Source: Psychrobacillus sp. FSL K6-4046
GTDB lineage: Bacteria; Bacillota; Bacilli; Bacillales_A; Planococcaceae
Assembly: GCF_038624605.1 (NCBI RefSeq)
Contig: NZ_CP152020.1
Location: 558,001 to 622,000 of the forward strand
Reading direction: 5' to 3'
DNA length: 64,000 bases
Made by a program: the position numbers and the translations under genes. Under the pieces are notes generated by a model that searched no databases, had not been told where the DNA came from, and saw only the letters and a program-made list of their open reading frames with translations. Positions 53,141 to 62,073 of this stretch are shown one piece after another; position 1 is the first letter of the stretch, and every line of letters starts with the position of its first letter.

Positions 53141-53257
53141 TTAAAGGTGCTCTAGTTATCGGTTACTAGAGTTAAAAGGGAAGCTGGTTAAAGTCCAGCG
53201 CGGTCCCGCCACTGTAAGTGATGCATATGCATCATAAGCCAGAAAACCTGCCTTTAC
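53141..53257 (+). ncRNA. Cobalamin riboswitch (B12 element)
   Basis: The B12 box appears as AAGCCAGAAAACCTGCC (53236-53252). The flanking P1 helix is formed by TAAAGG (53142-53147) and CCTTTA (53251-53256). The core GGGAAGCTGGTTAAAGTCCAG followed by GCGGTCCCGCCACTGTAA is present. The element lies before a B12 uptake and salvage operon. Adenosyl- or methylcobalamin binding should stop expression through the terminator at 53335. Confidence 0.95.
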
Positions 53258-53334
53258 GTACACACCCATTACCTACGCGGATAGGTCTGGTGTAGGTCCG
53301 CTTTCGGTTTTTCGTGGCTGATTTATACCTATCT

Positions 53335-53364
53335 ATCTCTCATCCTAGGATGGGGGATTTTTTG
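53335..53364 (+). terminator. Riboswitch expression-platform terminator
   Basis: ATCTCTCATCC pairs with GGATGGGGGAT (53335-53345 with 53348-53358, some G-U) before six T. It lies between the aptamer and the btuF ribosome site. Confidence 0.8.
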
Positions 53365-53390
53365 TTGTCTATATTTAGGAGGAATAAAGG

Positions 53391-54344
53391 ATGAAGAAAC
53401 TGTGGTTAATTATTGGAATGACCTTGCTGATTTTAGGTGGTTGTAATGAGCAAGAGACACTTCCAACAGAAAAAGAAAGTAGCCAGGAAATTGGTAACTC
53501 AGAAACGGCATTCCCACTTACACTGACGGATGCAGTAGGACAAGAAATTACGCTAGAGGAAGCTCCGAAATCAATCGTATCCATGATTCCAAGTAACACG
53601 GAGATTCTATTTGCTTTGGGACTAAATGAGGAAATTATCGGTGTTAATGATTACGAAAGCTATCCAAAGGAAGCGTTAGATAAAGAAAAAATTGGCGGGA
53701 TGGAATTTAACATTGAAAAAATTATCTCTTTAAGTCCGGATATTGTATTCGCTCATGAATCCATTGTTTCAATGGCAGAGGCAGGATTACAGCAGCTTCG
53801 AGATGCTGGTGTAAAGGTATTTGTGGTACAGGATGCAAAGGATTTTAACTTAACCTATACAACTATTGAACAAATTGGCCGAGCAACGGGGAAATATGAG
53901 GAAGCACAAGCCGTTATAGAGGATATGAAGGCAAAGGTTGACGAAATTCAAGAAAAAGTTGCAAAAGTAGAGACAAAGAAAACAGTATTCGTAGAAACTT
54001 CCGATGTACCAGAAATCTATACTCCTGGTAATGGGACATTTATGCAAGAAATTTTAACGATGGTCAATGCAGAAAACATTATGGCTGATCAAGATGGCTG
54101 GTTTCAAGTTAACCCAGAGGAAATAGTAAGCCGTAACCCAGATGTAATGTTAATCACCTATGACTACGTGGAAGGAATTGTAGAAAAGGTGAAGCAGCGT
54201 GATGGCTTTGACACAGTGACTGCCATTCAAAACGATGAGGTGGTACAAGTGGATGAGGATGCAACGAGTCGTCCAGGTCCACGTTTAGTAGAAGGCCTAG
54301 AGGAAGTGGCTAAGGCTATTTATCCGGAGGCATTTAGTGAGTAA
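53391..54344 (+). CDS. btuF: Corrinoid ABC transporter substrate-binding lipoprotein
   Basis: A 317-residue lipoprotein with lipobox LGGC (Cys18), followed by a two-lobed class III binding-protein fold (PKSIVSMIPSNTEILFALGL is the typical first strand and helix). It catches cobalamin or cobinamide outside the cell for BtuC-BtuD. It is the first gene behind the B12 riboswitch, with AGGAGGAAT upstream. The stop overlaps the btuC start by eight bases. Confidence 0.93.
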   Translation: MKKLWLIIGMTLLILGGCNEQETLPTEKESSQEIGNSETAFPLTLTDAVGQEITLEEAPKSIVSMIPSNTEILFALGLNEEIIGVNDYESYPKEALDKEKIGGMEFNIEKIISLSPDIVFAHESIVSMAEAGLQQLRDAGVKVFVVQDAKDFNLTYTTIEQIGRATGKYEEAQAVIEDMKAKVDEIQEKVAKVETKKTVFVETSDVPEIYTPGNGTFMQEILTMVNAENIMADQDGWFQVNPEEIVSRNPDVMLITYDYVEGIVEKVKQRDGFDTVTAIQNDEVVQVDEDATSRPGPRLVEGLEEVAKAIYPEAFSE

Positions 54345-55332
54345 ATCAATGATCGGTTATACCTTGTCACTGGCTACGTTAATCGTAGCCATTTGGCTAG
54401 GTGTGTCGGTCGGATCTGTAAAGGTACCGATCAGTACTTTATGGGATACGGGTACAGATGCGATTGCAACAAATATCGTCTGGAAGATTCGCATGCCGCG
54501 AGTTATACTCGCAGGATTAGTCGGAGCATCCCTGGCAATAGCGGGAGCAGCTTTTCAAAGTCTGCTTAAAAATCCGCTAGCCGATCCTTATACATTGGGA
54601 GTGTCGTCCGGAGCATCGGTTGGTGCAGTGACTACACTCTTTTTTGGAATATCAGTACCTTTTTTAGGAATGTTCACCTTGCCTGTTTTCAGTATGTTAG
54701 GAGCTCTTGCAACGATGCTCACCGTAATCACCTTCGCGAAGCTTGTTGATCGAGCGATGAAAATGGAAACGATTATTTTAACAGGTATTATCTTTAGCTC
54801 GTTTCTCGGCTCTGTTATTTCCTTAATGATTGCATTAACAGGGGAAGAGCTAAGGCAAATAATTGGTTGGCTCCTTGGAAGCGTCTCTATGCGTGGCTGG
54901 AGCTATGTTCAAATGGCATTACCTTTTATAATAATTGGTTCACTTTTATTATGGTTAAACCGTAGGGAGCTAAATGCAATGCTGTTTGGAGAAGAACGAG
55001 CACAGCATTTAGGTGTGGAAGTGAAGAAACGTAAAATGATGATACTAATAGGTGGGTCTATGCTTACTGGGACGGCTGTAGCTGTATCCGGTACGATTGG
55101 ATTCGTGGGGTTGGTTGTTCCTCATATGACGAGGCTGCTATTTGGCTCCGATAACAGGCATGTACTTCCCTTAAGCTTCATAAACGGAGCTTCGTTATTA
55201 ATCATTTGTGATCTTGTGTCACGTACCATTATATCTCCAACAGAGCTTCCAATAGGTGTCATCACTGCCTTTATTGGCGCACCAGTATTTGCATTTATCT
55301 TCTTCCGACAACGTAAAAAAGGAGCTGCATAG
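54337..55332 (+). CDS. btuC: Corrinoid ABC transporter permease
   Basis: A 331-residue FecCD/BtuC-type permease with about ten membrane helices. Family blocks are RMPRVILAGLVGASLAIAGAAFQ (about 53 on), NPLADPYTLGVSSGASVGA (about 78 on) and GLVVPHMTRLLFG near 258. It starts at GTG 54337, six bases after CGGAGG, inside btuF. It forms the transport channel with the fused BtuD-CbiZ encoded next. Confidence 0.93.
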   Translation: MSKSMIGYTLSLATLIVAIWLGVSVGSVKVPISTLWDTGTDAIATNIVWKIRMPRVILAGLVGASLAIAGAAFQSLLKNPLADPYTLGVSSGASVGAVTTLFFGISVPFLGMFTLPVFSMLGALATMLTVITFAKLVDRAMKMETIILTGIIFSSFLGSVISLMIALTGEELRQIIGWLLGSVSMRGWSYVQMALPFIIIGSLLLWLNRRELNAMLFGEERAQHLGVEVKKRKMMILIGGSMLTGTAVAVSGTIGFVGLVVPHMTRLLFGSDNRHVLPLSFINGASLLIICDLVSRTIISPTELPIGVITAFIGAPVFAFIFFRQRKKGAA

Positions 55333-55333
55333 C

Positions 55334-56803
55334 ATGCTAGAGATCAAAAACATTTCTGGTGGTTACAATCAAAAACTAGTCGTGCATGACGTATCCTTCC
55401 AGGTATCTAAAGGAGAGATGCTAGGAATATTAGGTCCAAATGGCAGCGGGAAATCTACCCTTTTAAAATTGATGAGTGGCATACTTACCCCTGCATCAGG
55501 AGAAGTAATGATTGAAGGTAAGCAACTAAAATCCTATTCCTCAAAGGAGCTTGCGAAAAGGCTGGCCGTTTTGCCGCAGCTGCACAATCAAGCTTTTTCA
55601 CATACCGTTCGAGATACGGTTTCACTCGGTCGTTACCCTCACCAGTCGGGCTGGTTTTCAACATGGTCGCAAGAGGACGAGGTAGCGACACAGGAAGCAA
55701 TGAGGCTAACTGCTATCGACAAATATGAAAAGCATTTACTAGAGCTTCTATCAGGAGGAGAACAGCAGCGGGTGTTTGTAGCACAGGCATTGGCTCAGCA
55801 GGCTCCCATATTGCTGTTAGATGAGCCGACCAATCACTTGGATATTGCTCATCAAAAACAACTTCTAGATACGATTAAGACACAAGCAATTGAGAATGGT
55901 ATTACGGTTATAAGCATTTTTCATGATATTAACCTTGCATCGCTTTACTGTGACAGGCTTTTATTGATGGACCAAGGGAGGATTAAAGTAATTGGAGAAC
56001 CGCATGAGGTAGTAAAAAAGAGTTTAGTGGAAACGGTTTATGAAGCCAGAGTTAGCACTAGTCCTCATCCAGAACGTCCTAAACCACAAATAACCATTTT
56101 GCCAGACGTAAAGGAAAAACAAGACGATAAACCAATTACAGTGTCCAATTTTCAAGTAACGGATGATTATGTTCTCTTCCGAGCAGAAAATCAATTAAAG
56201 ACGTGGTCATCTGCAGTCATTAATGCAGGAAGTGGCTGGTATAGAAACTTTGTCAATCGAAGAGTGGATGCGAGCTACCATTGTGATAACGTTCAGGAGG
56301 AAATGATAGAATACCTTGCTACCGAAGGATTATCAGAGGCAGATACGGTAGGTATGATGACAGCGGTCAAAACTACGGACGCTATCATAAAAGAGTACAA
56401 AACACCTCTTGGTAATCTAGTCGTAATGGTAACTGCGGGGGTTGGAAATGCAGTGGATGTCTCTAGAGCGCATGAGGTTGAAATGTTTCCTTCTGTAGGT
56501 ACGATCAATACATGGATTGTTATTAATGGTGAGCTAGCAGAGGAGGCATTTATTCAATCAGTTATCACTGCAACGGAGGCTAAAACGAAAGCGATGGCTC
56601 ATGAACAAGTGAGGGATTCAAGAACTGGTACACTTGCGACCGGTACCTCGACAGATAGCGTCCTAATTGCTGCTACACAAAAAGGCACTCCTATTGAATA
56701 CGCAGGTCCTATAACAGAGATCGGTAAAAAGATTGGGCAAGGTGTATTTGAATGTACAGTGGAGGCTATTCAGATATACAAAAAGGCAAAGGGATGGGTG
56801 TAA
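55334..56803 (+). CDS. btuD: Fused corrinoid ABC ATPase and CbiZ adenosylcobinamide amidohydrolase
   Basis: A 489-residue two-domain protein. Residues 1-260 form an ABC ATPase: Walker A GPNGSGKST near 35, signature LSGGEQQRV near 138, Walker B ILLLDEPTNHLD near 158. Residues about 275-489 are a CbiZ domain (TAGVGNAVDVSRAHE, then a GTGTSTDSVLIAA-like stretch) that cuts the aminopropanol side chain from incoming cobinamides to give cobyric acid. The fusion couples uptake to remodelling. ATG 55334 follows AAGGAG; the frame upstream lies within btuC. Confidence 0.9.
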   Translation: MLEIKNISGGYNQKLVVHDVSFQVSKGEMLGILGPNGSGKSTLLKLMSGILTPASGEVMIEGKQLKSYSSKELAKRLAVLPQLHNQAFSHTVRDTVSLGRYPHQSGWFSTWSQEDEVATQEAMRLTAIDKYEKHLLELLSGGEQQRVFVAQALAQQAPILLLDEPTNHLDIAHQKQLLDTIKTQAIENGITVISIFHDINLASLYCDRLLLMDQGRIKVIGEPHEVVKKSLVETVYEARVSTSPHPERPKPQITILPDVKEKQDDKPITVSNFQVTDDYVLFRAENQLKTWSSAVINAGSGWYRNFVNRRVDASYHCDNVQEEMIEYLATEGLSEADTVGMMTAVKTTDAIIKEYKTPLGNLVVMVTAGVGNAVDVSRAHEVEMFPSVGTINTWIVINGELAEEAFIQSVITATEAKTKAMAHEQVRDSRTGTLATGTSTDSVLIAATQKGTPIEYAGPITEIGKKIGQGVFECTVEAIQIYKKAKGWV

Positions 56804-56804
56804 G

Positions 56805-57761
56805 ATGGCATCTCATATGATAGCAATAGCAATTGGTCTTCTGCTAGATCGATTAATAGGAGATCCTCCTAATTGGCCTCATCCAGTCCGTTGGATCGGT
56901 ACGCTTATTTCATGGCTAACCAAGCAATTAAACAAAGGTAGTAAGAGGAAGCTTAAAGGGCTGATCCTAGTCCTAGTTATAGTGGGCATATCATTTAGCG
57001 TTGCTCTAGTGCTTGTAACCGTTGCTTATTCTATTCAAATTGTTTTAGGAATTGCGCTAGAAAGTATACTTATTGCTTCTGGCCTCGCCCAAAAAAGCTT
57101 GAAGAACGCTGCAATGGATGTATACAAGCCTTTGATAGAGGGGGATTTACCTAATGCAAGGGTTAAGCTTTCATGGATTGTAGGAAGAGACACGGAATAT
57201 TTGGACGAGGAGGAAATAACTAGAGGGGTAGTAGAAACCGTCTCTGAGAATATAAGTGATGGAGTTACTGCACCTCTATTTTTTGCCTTCTTATTTGGCG
57301 CTCCTGGTCTGTGGGCATATAAAGCAATCAATACTTTAGATTCCATGGTTGGCTATAAAAATGAACAGTTCGAGGAGTTTGGTTATACAGCAGCAAAGTT
57401 AGATGATGTTGCGAATTATATCCCGAGTCGATTAACTGGGTTGGCCATTATGCTGGGAGGAAGAAAGGAAGCAGCCATTCCCTTGAAGGAGAGAATGAAG
57501 GGCTGGTGGATGGATGCTAAGAAGCATCCGAGTCCCAATAGTGGCTTTTTAGAAGCAGCCACTGCCTATCAATTAGGCATACAGTTAGGCGGAAGAAATA
57601 CATATAAAGGAGTCGCTTCCAATCGTGCATTGATGGGAATTCGTAAGGTTCCTTTAAGTGCGAGACATATATTAGGAGCGATTTCCCATTTACACACAGC
57701 CGTCTTTCTTTTCTGGCTTGGAATGACGGGGATAGGAGGTTTAATACTTGTCGTTACCTAG
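56805..57761 (+). CDS. cbiB: Adenosylcobinamide-phosphate synthase CbiB
   Basis: A 318-residue membrane enzyme that joins aminopropanol phosphate (from CobD) to adenosylcobyric acid. GLLLDRLIGDPPNWPHPVRWIG near the start and FSxxDxxTAPLFFAFLFGAPGLWAYKA-type sequence (VSENISDGVTAPLF near 146) are typical, with several membrane helices. It starts one base after the btuD-cbiZ stop, with AAGGGATGGG upstream. The name cobD is also used for this enzyme in other naming systems. Confidence 0.92.
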   Translation: MASHMIAIAIGLLLDRLIGDPPNWPHPVRWIGTLISWLTKQLNKGSKRKLKGLILVLVIVGISFSVALVLVTVAYSIQIVLGIALESILIASGLAQKSLKNAAMDVYKPLIEGDLPNARVKLSWIVGRDTEYLDEEEITRGVVETVSENISDGVTAPLFFAFLFGAPGLWAYKAINTLDSMVGYKNEQFEEFGYTAAKLDDVANYIPSRLTGLAIMLGGRKEAAIPLKERMKGWWMDAKKHPSPNSGFLEAATAYQLGIQLGGRNTYKGVASNRALMGIRKVPLSARHILGAISHLHTAVFLFWLGMTGIGGLILVVT

Positions 57762-58824
57762 CCACGGAGCAAATGCTCACCAATTATATCAACGTCTAAA
57801 CATTCCAATACCTGAGATGGTCATTGATTTTAGCGAAAATGTGAATCCACTAGGTCCCCCCAATTTTGTGAGGGAGCAGTGGGAATCCTATGCAAATCTA
57901 ATAACGAAATACCCAGATCCCTATGGAGAGCCATTCTTAAGCGCGGCTGCAATGTATCATGATGTGAGTTTAAAACAAATACTCATTGGCAATGGTGCAG
58001 CTGAGATATTTGCAAGCATTGCCATTCGCTATCAGCATAAAAAAGTAGTGATAATTCATCCGACATTCTCTGAATACGAGGCTACGATCAGACCATATGG
58101 GGTAGTAATCAAGGAGATTATAGCAATAAGTTCGCTGCCGATGAATGAGGTGCTTAGTGCCGTAGAAAACGCAGATGTTCTGTATATATGCAGACCAAAT
58201 AATCCTACAGGCTATCTGGTACCCTTAGAGGAAATCATACAGATAGCGACTGCTGCAAAAAGGCATGATTGTGATTTAGTATTGGATGAGGCTTTCTTAG
58301 ATTTTATAGAGGAACAGGAATCTTTTATTCCGTATTTAAGTGATTTTCCTAATGTTATCGTTGTCCGTTCAATGACTAAGATGTATGCAATTCCAGGGCT
58401 ACGACTCGGCTATGCAGTAGCGGGGAAAGCAACAATAGATGATATTCGTTCAAGGCTGCCTCACTGGAATAGTAATGCATTGGCAACTACGATTGGTGCA
58501 CAGTGCTTCAAGGAAGAGGAGTATAGACAGCATGCTATTCATTTTGCGCGAAAGGCACGAACGGACTTCACCCAATTTTTAGAGGGGCTTAATTGTAGAG
58601 TGCTACCATCTCAAACAAATTTTCTTTGCTTTCAGCTTCCCGACCCTGTTCAGTCGAAGGATTTTTTTGAATATTTACTAGCTAAAGGCTGCGTGCTCCG
58701 ACATACGGAAAACTTTAAAGGACTAGATGGTAATTGGTTTAGAGTAGGGATGAAGAAAGAAGATGACATGCAGTACTTGAAAAAGGAGTTGACCACATGG
58801 TTCGAGGAAAGCTTGTCTTTATAA
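57748..58824 (+). CDS. cobD: L-threonine-O-3-phosphate decarboxylase CobD
   Basis: A 358-residue class I aminotransferase-fold PLP enzyme, HisC-like. It makes (R)-1-amino-2-propanol phosphate for CbiB. The opening HGANAHQLYQRLNIP and DFSENVNPLGPP (about 28-39) is typical of CobD. The PLP lysine is in VRSMTKMYAIPGLRLGYAV near 213. The start is TTG 57748, eight bases after AGGAGG, overlapping cbiB by 14 bases. Confidence 0.92.
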   Translation: MSLPSHGANAHQLYQRLNIPIPEMVIDFSENVNPLGPPNFVREQWESYANLITKYPDPYGEPFLSAAAMYHDVSLKQILIGNGAAEIFASIAIRYQHKKVVIIHPTFSEYEATIRPYGVVIKEIIAISSLPMNEVLSAVENADVLYICRPNNPTGYLVPLEEIIQIATAAKRHDCDLVLDEAFLDFIEEQESFIPYLSDFPNVIVVRSMTKMYAIPGLRLGYAVAGKATIDDIRSRLPHWNSNALATTIGAQCFKEEEYRQHAIHFARKARTDFTQFLEGLNCRVLPSQTNFLCFQLPDPVQSKDFFEYLLAKGCVLRHTENFKGLDGNWFRVGMKKEDDMQYLKKELTTWFEESLSL

Positions 58825-59327
58825 CAGGGGGAGTGCGGAGTGGGAAAAGCCACTTTGCGGAGCAATACCTGATGAACGAGCAGGCTCCTCGTAATATATA
58901 CGTTGCTTCAGGTGTAGCAACAGACAGAGAAATGGAACAAAGAATTGCACATCACCAAAGAGATCGGGAAAATTATCCGGTAAACTGGATTACGATTGAG
59001 CAACCGAGATATTTGGAGAAACTAGTGCCAGCAATCAAGGAAACAGATGGAATCCTTTGGGACTGTGTCACGACTTGGCTAGCAAACGAGCTTTATGTTA
59101 GTGACATGGAAAAGGTGGAAAAGAGGCTATTTGAAACAATCGACCGATTGTTAGAAAAGGTAAAGGTCATGGTCGTTGTATCCAATGAAGTACTAGATGA
59201 ACAACTTTCTAGCTATGAAAGTGTGCTTCTCTATCAGCAGTGGATTGGTCGTATTCATCAAAAGTTAGTTGCTAAAGCCGATGTTGCATACGAAATGGAG
59301 TATGGATTAGGACATCAGTGGAAATGA
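58797..59327 (+). CDS. cobU: Adenosylcobinamide kinase/guanylyltransferase CobU
   Basis: A 176-residue bifunctional enzyme that phosphorylates adenosylcobinamide and then adds GMP. The P-loop GGVRSGKSHFAEQ is near 9-21, the active-site His region RIAHHQRDR near 48-56, and DCVTTWLANEL near 88-98. It ends somewhat early, lacking part of the usual C-terminal GRxxQxLAxxA helix that a separate gene (60607) supplies in similar form. It overlaps cobD by 28 bases, with AAGGAG upstream. Confidence 0.9.
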   Translation: MVRGKLVFITGGVRSGKSHFAEQYLMNEQAPRNIYVASGVATDREMEQRIAHHQRDRENYPVNWITIEQPRYLEKLVPAIKETDGILWDCVTTWLANELYVSDMEKVEKRLFETIDRLLEKVKVMVVVSNEVLDEQLSSYESVLLYQQWIGRIHQKLVAKADVAYEMEYGLGHQWK

Positions 59328-59336
59328 GGTGGAATG

Positions 59337-60086
59337 ATGAATAGCCTGTTATTGGCACTTCAATTCTTTACCATTATTCCGGTTAAAAAAAATCTGCCGA
59401 TGGAAAAAAGAGAAATAACTGGGATGTATACTTTTTTTCCTTTGGTAGGAGTTGGCATTGGAGCAGTCGCTAGTTTGGCTCTCTATTTTGAATGGAGCCC
59501 CTTAATGACTGCATTTGTGATTGTCAGTCTGGGAATCCTACTGTCAGGAGGACTCCATATGGACGGCTTTATCGATACTTCAGATGCTTTTTTTTCCTAT
59601 AGAGATTTAAAAAAGCGAATGGAAATTTTAGATGACCCTCGAGTTGGTGCTTTTGGTGTGATCGCTATTGTTTTGCTGATTGTAGGTAAAGTAATCATCA
59701 TAGCCGAGGTGTTGTCTTCTGAAAGTTTTCATTGGATATTTATAGTGATTATTCCTGTCTTATCACGCATAGTTCTTGTGGCGCTATTTAGTACTACAGT
59801 AAATGCTAAAGAGAGCGGTCTGGCCCATTTCTTTAAGCAAAGGATTCATATTCCACTACTATTATCGTTAACAGCATGCTCATTGTTTATAGCCATTTGT
59901 TTAATTGGTCTAACGACGTATTGGCTTATTGCGATTACAATCTTAAGTGTGTTAGTCGTATTTAGCTGTGTATATCGTAGCTGGACGTTAAAGAATTTCG
60001 GGGGCATTACGGGTGACTTACTCGGTGCCAGCCTAGAGCTGACGGAGGTTATTTTATGGATGACTTTTTTACTGTTACTCTCATAA
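59337..60086 (+). CDS. cobS: Cobalamin synthase CobS
   Basis: A 249-residue polytopic membrane enzyme joining GDP-cobinamide and alpha-ribazole (phosphate). LLALQFFTIIPVKKNLPM, GGLHMDGFIDTSDAFFSYRDLKKRMEILDDPRVGAFGV-type blocks (about 72-108) and the late GGITGDLLGASLELTEV motif are all present. ATG 59337 or 59334 may serve as start after GAGGTGG. It overlaps cobC by 31 bases. Confidence 0.93.
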   Translation: MNSLLLALQFFTIIPVKKNLPMEKREITGMYTFFPLVGVGIGAVASLALYFEWSPLMTAFVIVSLGILLSGGLHMDGFIDTSDAFFSYRDLKKRMEILDDPRVGAFGVIAIVLLIVGKVIIIAEVLSSESFHWIFIVIIPVLSRIVLVALFSTTVNAKESGLAHFFKQRIHIPLLLSLTACSLFIAICLIGLTTYWLIAITILSVLVVFSCVYRSWTLKNFGGITGDLLGASLELTEVILWMTFLLLLS

Positions 60087-60655
60087 GACATCTTCCGACG
60101 AAAGGGAATGTTAACAAAAGATATATTGGTTGGACGGATGAGCCCATTATTTCTGATCTTAAGACCGTCCGAAAAATAGGGAAAGCTACAGAAGTGTTTG
60201 GGAGTGATTTACTTCGATGCCGCCAGACTGCCAATATAATTTTTGGAGATATTCCATATATTGAAAGTACTAATCTCAGAGAGTGCTCCTTTGGTAGCTG
60301 GGAAGAAAAAACATACGAGGAATTGAAGCATGAAGCAAAGTACCAGGCGTGGCTAGACGATTATGAATGTATTGCCCCACCAGGAGGGGAATCTCTACGA
60401 CAGCTAGAAGTAAGGGTAACAAGTGGGTTTTGTGATGTTATAACTAGCTCTAATCATCCAATTATAATTACTCACGGTGGGCCTATTCGAGCATTGTTAA
60501 GTAAATTTGTAAATGACTCTAAAAAGTTTTGGGATTGGGATGTGCCCCATGGAAGCATGTATACACTGTGTTGGAAAGATAGACAAGAAGTACTGGAGGG
60601 AAAGCATTGCACGTCATATTCGGTGGAGCATTTAATGGAAAAAGAGCTTTTGTAG
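60056..60655 (+). CDS. cobC: Alpha-ribazole phosphatase-like histidine phosphatase CobC
   Basis: A 199-residue phosphoglycerate-mutase-fold phosphatase. The catalytic RHLPT (residues about 11-15) replaces the common RHGET. The second His is in IIITHGGPIRALL near 137. It removes phosphate from alpha-ribazole phosphate or cobalamin phosphate. GGAGG lies seven bases before the ATG, inside cobS. The next gene starts inside its 3' end. Confidence 0.88.
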   Translation: MDDFFTVTLIRHLPTKGNVNKRYIGWTDEPIISDLKTVRKIGKATEVFGSDLLRCRQTANIIFGDIPYIESTNLRECSFGSWEEKTYEELKHEAKYQAWLDDYECIAPPGGESLRQLEVRVTSGFCDVITSSNHPIIITHGGPIRALLSKFVNDSKKFWDWDVPHGSMYTLCWKDRQEVLEGKHCTSYSVEHLMEKELL

Positions 60656-61011
60656 AAAAAAAGCTAGCTGGACGTCATGTTCAATGGATTGATGCAGGTG
60701 AAGAACTTCCTACTACATTATTTCTCGATAAAGAAATACTGGTGATAACAGGATTTGAGACCCTACAACAAGATCAGCTAAATATATGGTTTACGCATTT
60801 AAAGAAATGGGATGCGGAAAAAGAGGTTTATGTGATTGCTACTGAAATTGGAAGAGGGATTGTTCCGATGGAGGCTAGTATGCGGAAGCTTAGGGATGAT
60901 GTGGGAAGATTTTATCAGCAGCTTTTTGCTGTTGCAGAGAGTGTTACACGTATTTGGTATGGTATTCCACAAACTATAAAGGGAGATGTTCACAATGAAA
61001 ATTTACACTAA
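60607..61011 (+). CDS. Truncated CobU-like protein
   Basis: A 134-residue protein that looks like a shortened CobU paralogue. The N-terminal P-loop is altered (GGAFNGKRAFVEKKL instead of GGxRSGKS). The C-terminal part EIGRGIVPMEASMRKLRDDVGRFYQQLFAVAESV and VTRIWYGIPQTIKG has the CobU end signature. It starts at TTG 60607 after GGAGGG, overlapping cobC by 49 bases, and overlaps pduO by 17. It may complement the short CobU or be a separate nucleotide-binding accessory. Confidence 0.8.
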   Translation: MHVIFGGAFNGKRAFVEKKLAGRHVQWIDAGEELPTTLFLDKEILVITGFETLQQDQLNIWFTHLKKWDAEKEVYVIATEIGRGIVPMEASMRKLRDDVGRFYQQLFAVAESVTRIWYGIPQTIKGDVHNENLH

Positions 61012-61585
61012 AACAGGTGACAAGGGACAAACAGGATTAATCGGAGGCAGAACAGATAAAGACGATATTCGAGTAGAGGCATACGGAACAATTGACGAAG
61101 TAAACTCATTTATAGGAAAAGCAGTGACAGAGCTAGACCCAACCAAATTTGCAGATCTTCTAGAGGATTTGGAAACGATTCAGCACGAGCTATTTGACTG
61201 TGGTGGAGATCTAGCAAACGTATCTAATCGCAGAATCTATAAAATGACAGATGAGGCAATCGAGGCAATGGAAAAACGCATTGATGTATTAGTAGAAGAA
61301 GGCCCAGTATTAGAGCGATTTATCCTTCCGGGAGGAACTCCAGCTGCGGCGACGCTTCATATTGCGCGTACTATTACACGTCGTGCAGAGCGATTAACTG
61401 TGACGTTATCTAAAACGCAAGAGGATGTACCTTCCGTTGTACAGCGTTACTTAAATCGTTTATCGGATTATTTATTTGCAGCAGCTCGTGTGGCAAACGT
61501 GCGGGAAAACGTAAGTGATGTTGAATACGTAAGAAGCGCAAAAGTGTTTAAAAACGTTGGAAGCGAGAAAAAAGAAGGGGAGTAA
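60995..61585 (+). CDS. pduO: Cob(I)alamin adenosyltransferase, PduO type
   Basis: A 196-residue ATP:corrinoid adenosyltransferase that adds the 5'-deoxyadenosyl group. The ATP loop MKIYTKTGDKGQTGLIGG is at 1-18, and the Arg-rich helix ARTITRRAERLTVTL is near 127-141. It resembles B. subtilis YvqK. ATG 60995 lies about nine bases after AAGGGAG. Confidence 0.94.
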   Translation: MKIYTKTGDKGQTGLIGGRTDKDDIRVEAYGTIDEVNSFIGKAVTELDPTKFADLLEDLETIQHELFDCGGDLANVSNRRIYKMTDEAIEAMEKRIDVLVEEGPVLERFILPGGTPAAATLHIARTITRRAERLTVTLSKTQEDVPSVVQRYLNRLSDYLFAAARVANVRENVSDVEYVRSAKVFKNVGSEKKEGE

Positions 61586-61590
61586 TCTAT

Positions 61591-62073
61591 ATGAAGCTTC
61601 GACTATTAACACTTGCAGCCATGTTCGCAGCTCTTTGTGCAATTGGAGCGTTGATCAAGATTCCAGTGGGGATTGGAAGTGCGGCACTAGATACAGTGCC
61701 TGCACTTATTTCCGCTCTTTTTTTACCGCCAATGTATGCAGGAGCGGCTTCTTTAGTAGGTCATTTAGTCTCTTCCTTATCAGCTGGGTTCCCACTAGGT
61801 CCATTACATATCATCATAGCCCTGGAGATGTTTGTCATTCTATTTGTTTTTACAAAGCTCCATCAAAAGGGATATCACTTTTGGAAATGGGTTTTCTTTA
61901 TCTTTGCAAATAGTGTGCTAGCCACTTTACCTTTCTACTGGATTATTTCACCTGCGTTCTTCATAGGTGCTTTACCGGGTATCACGCTGGCAACTATACT
62001 TAATGCTTCCATTGCTATGATTGTTTCTCCTGTTGTTGAAAAGGTAATCGAACGAGTGAAGACACATGCGTAA
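61591..62073 (+). CDS. cblT: ECF-type S component, probable alpha-ribazole transporter CblT
   Basis: A 160-residue protein with five or six membrane helices and an ECF substrate-binding opening (AAMFAALCAIGALIKIPVG). In Listeria and Geobacillus a similar gene, cblT, imports alpha-ribazole and stands with the kinase gene cblS. The next gene here is cblS-like and overlaps by eight bases. A cobalamin precursor such as alpha-ribazole is therefore the likely cargo; thiamin- or cobalt-type cargo is less likely in this operon. Confidence 0.8.
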   Translation: MKLRLLTLAAMFAALCAIGALIKIPVGIGSAALDTVPALISALFLPPMYAGAASLVGHLVSSLSAGFPLGPLHIIIALEMFVILFVFTKLHQKGYHFWKWVFFIFANSVLATLPFYWIISPAFFIGALPGITLATILNASIAMIVSPVVEKVIERVKTHA

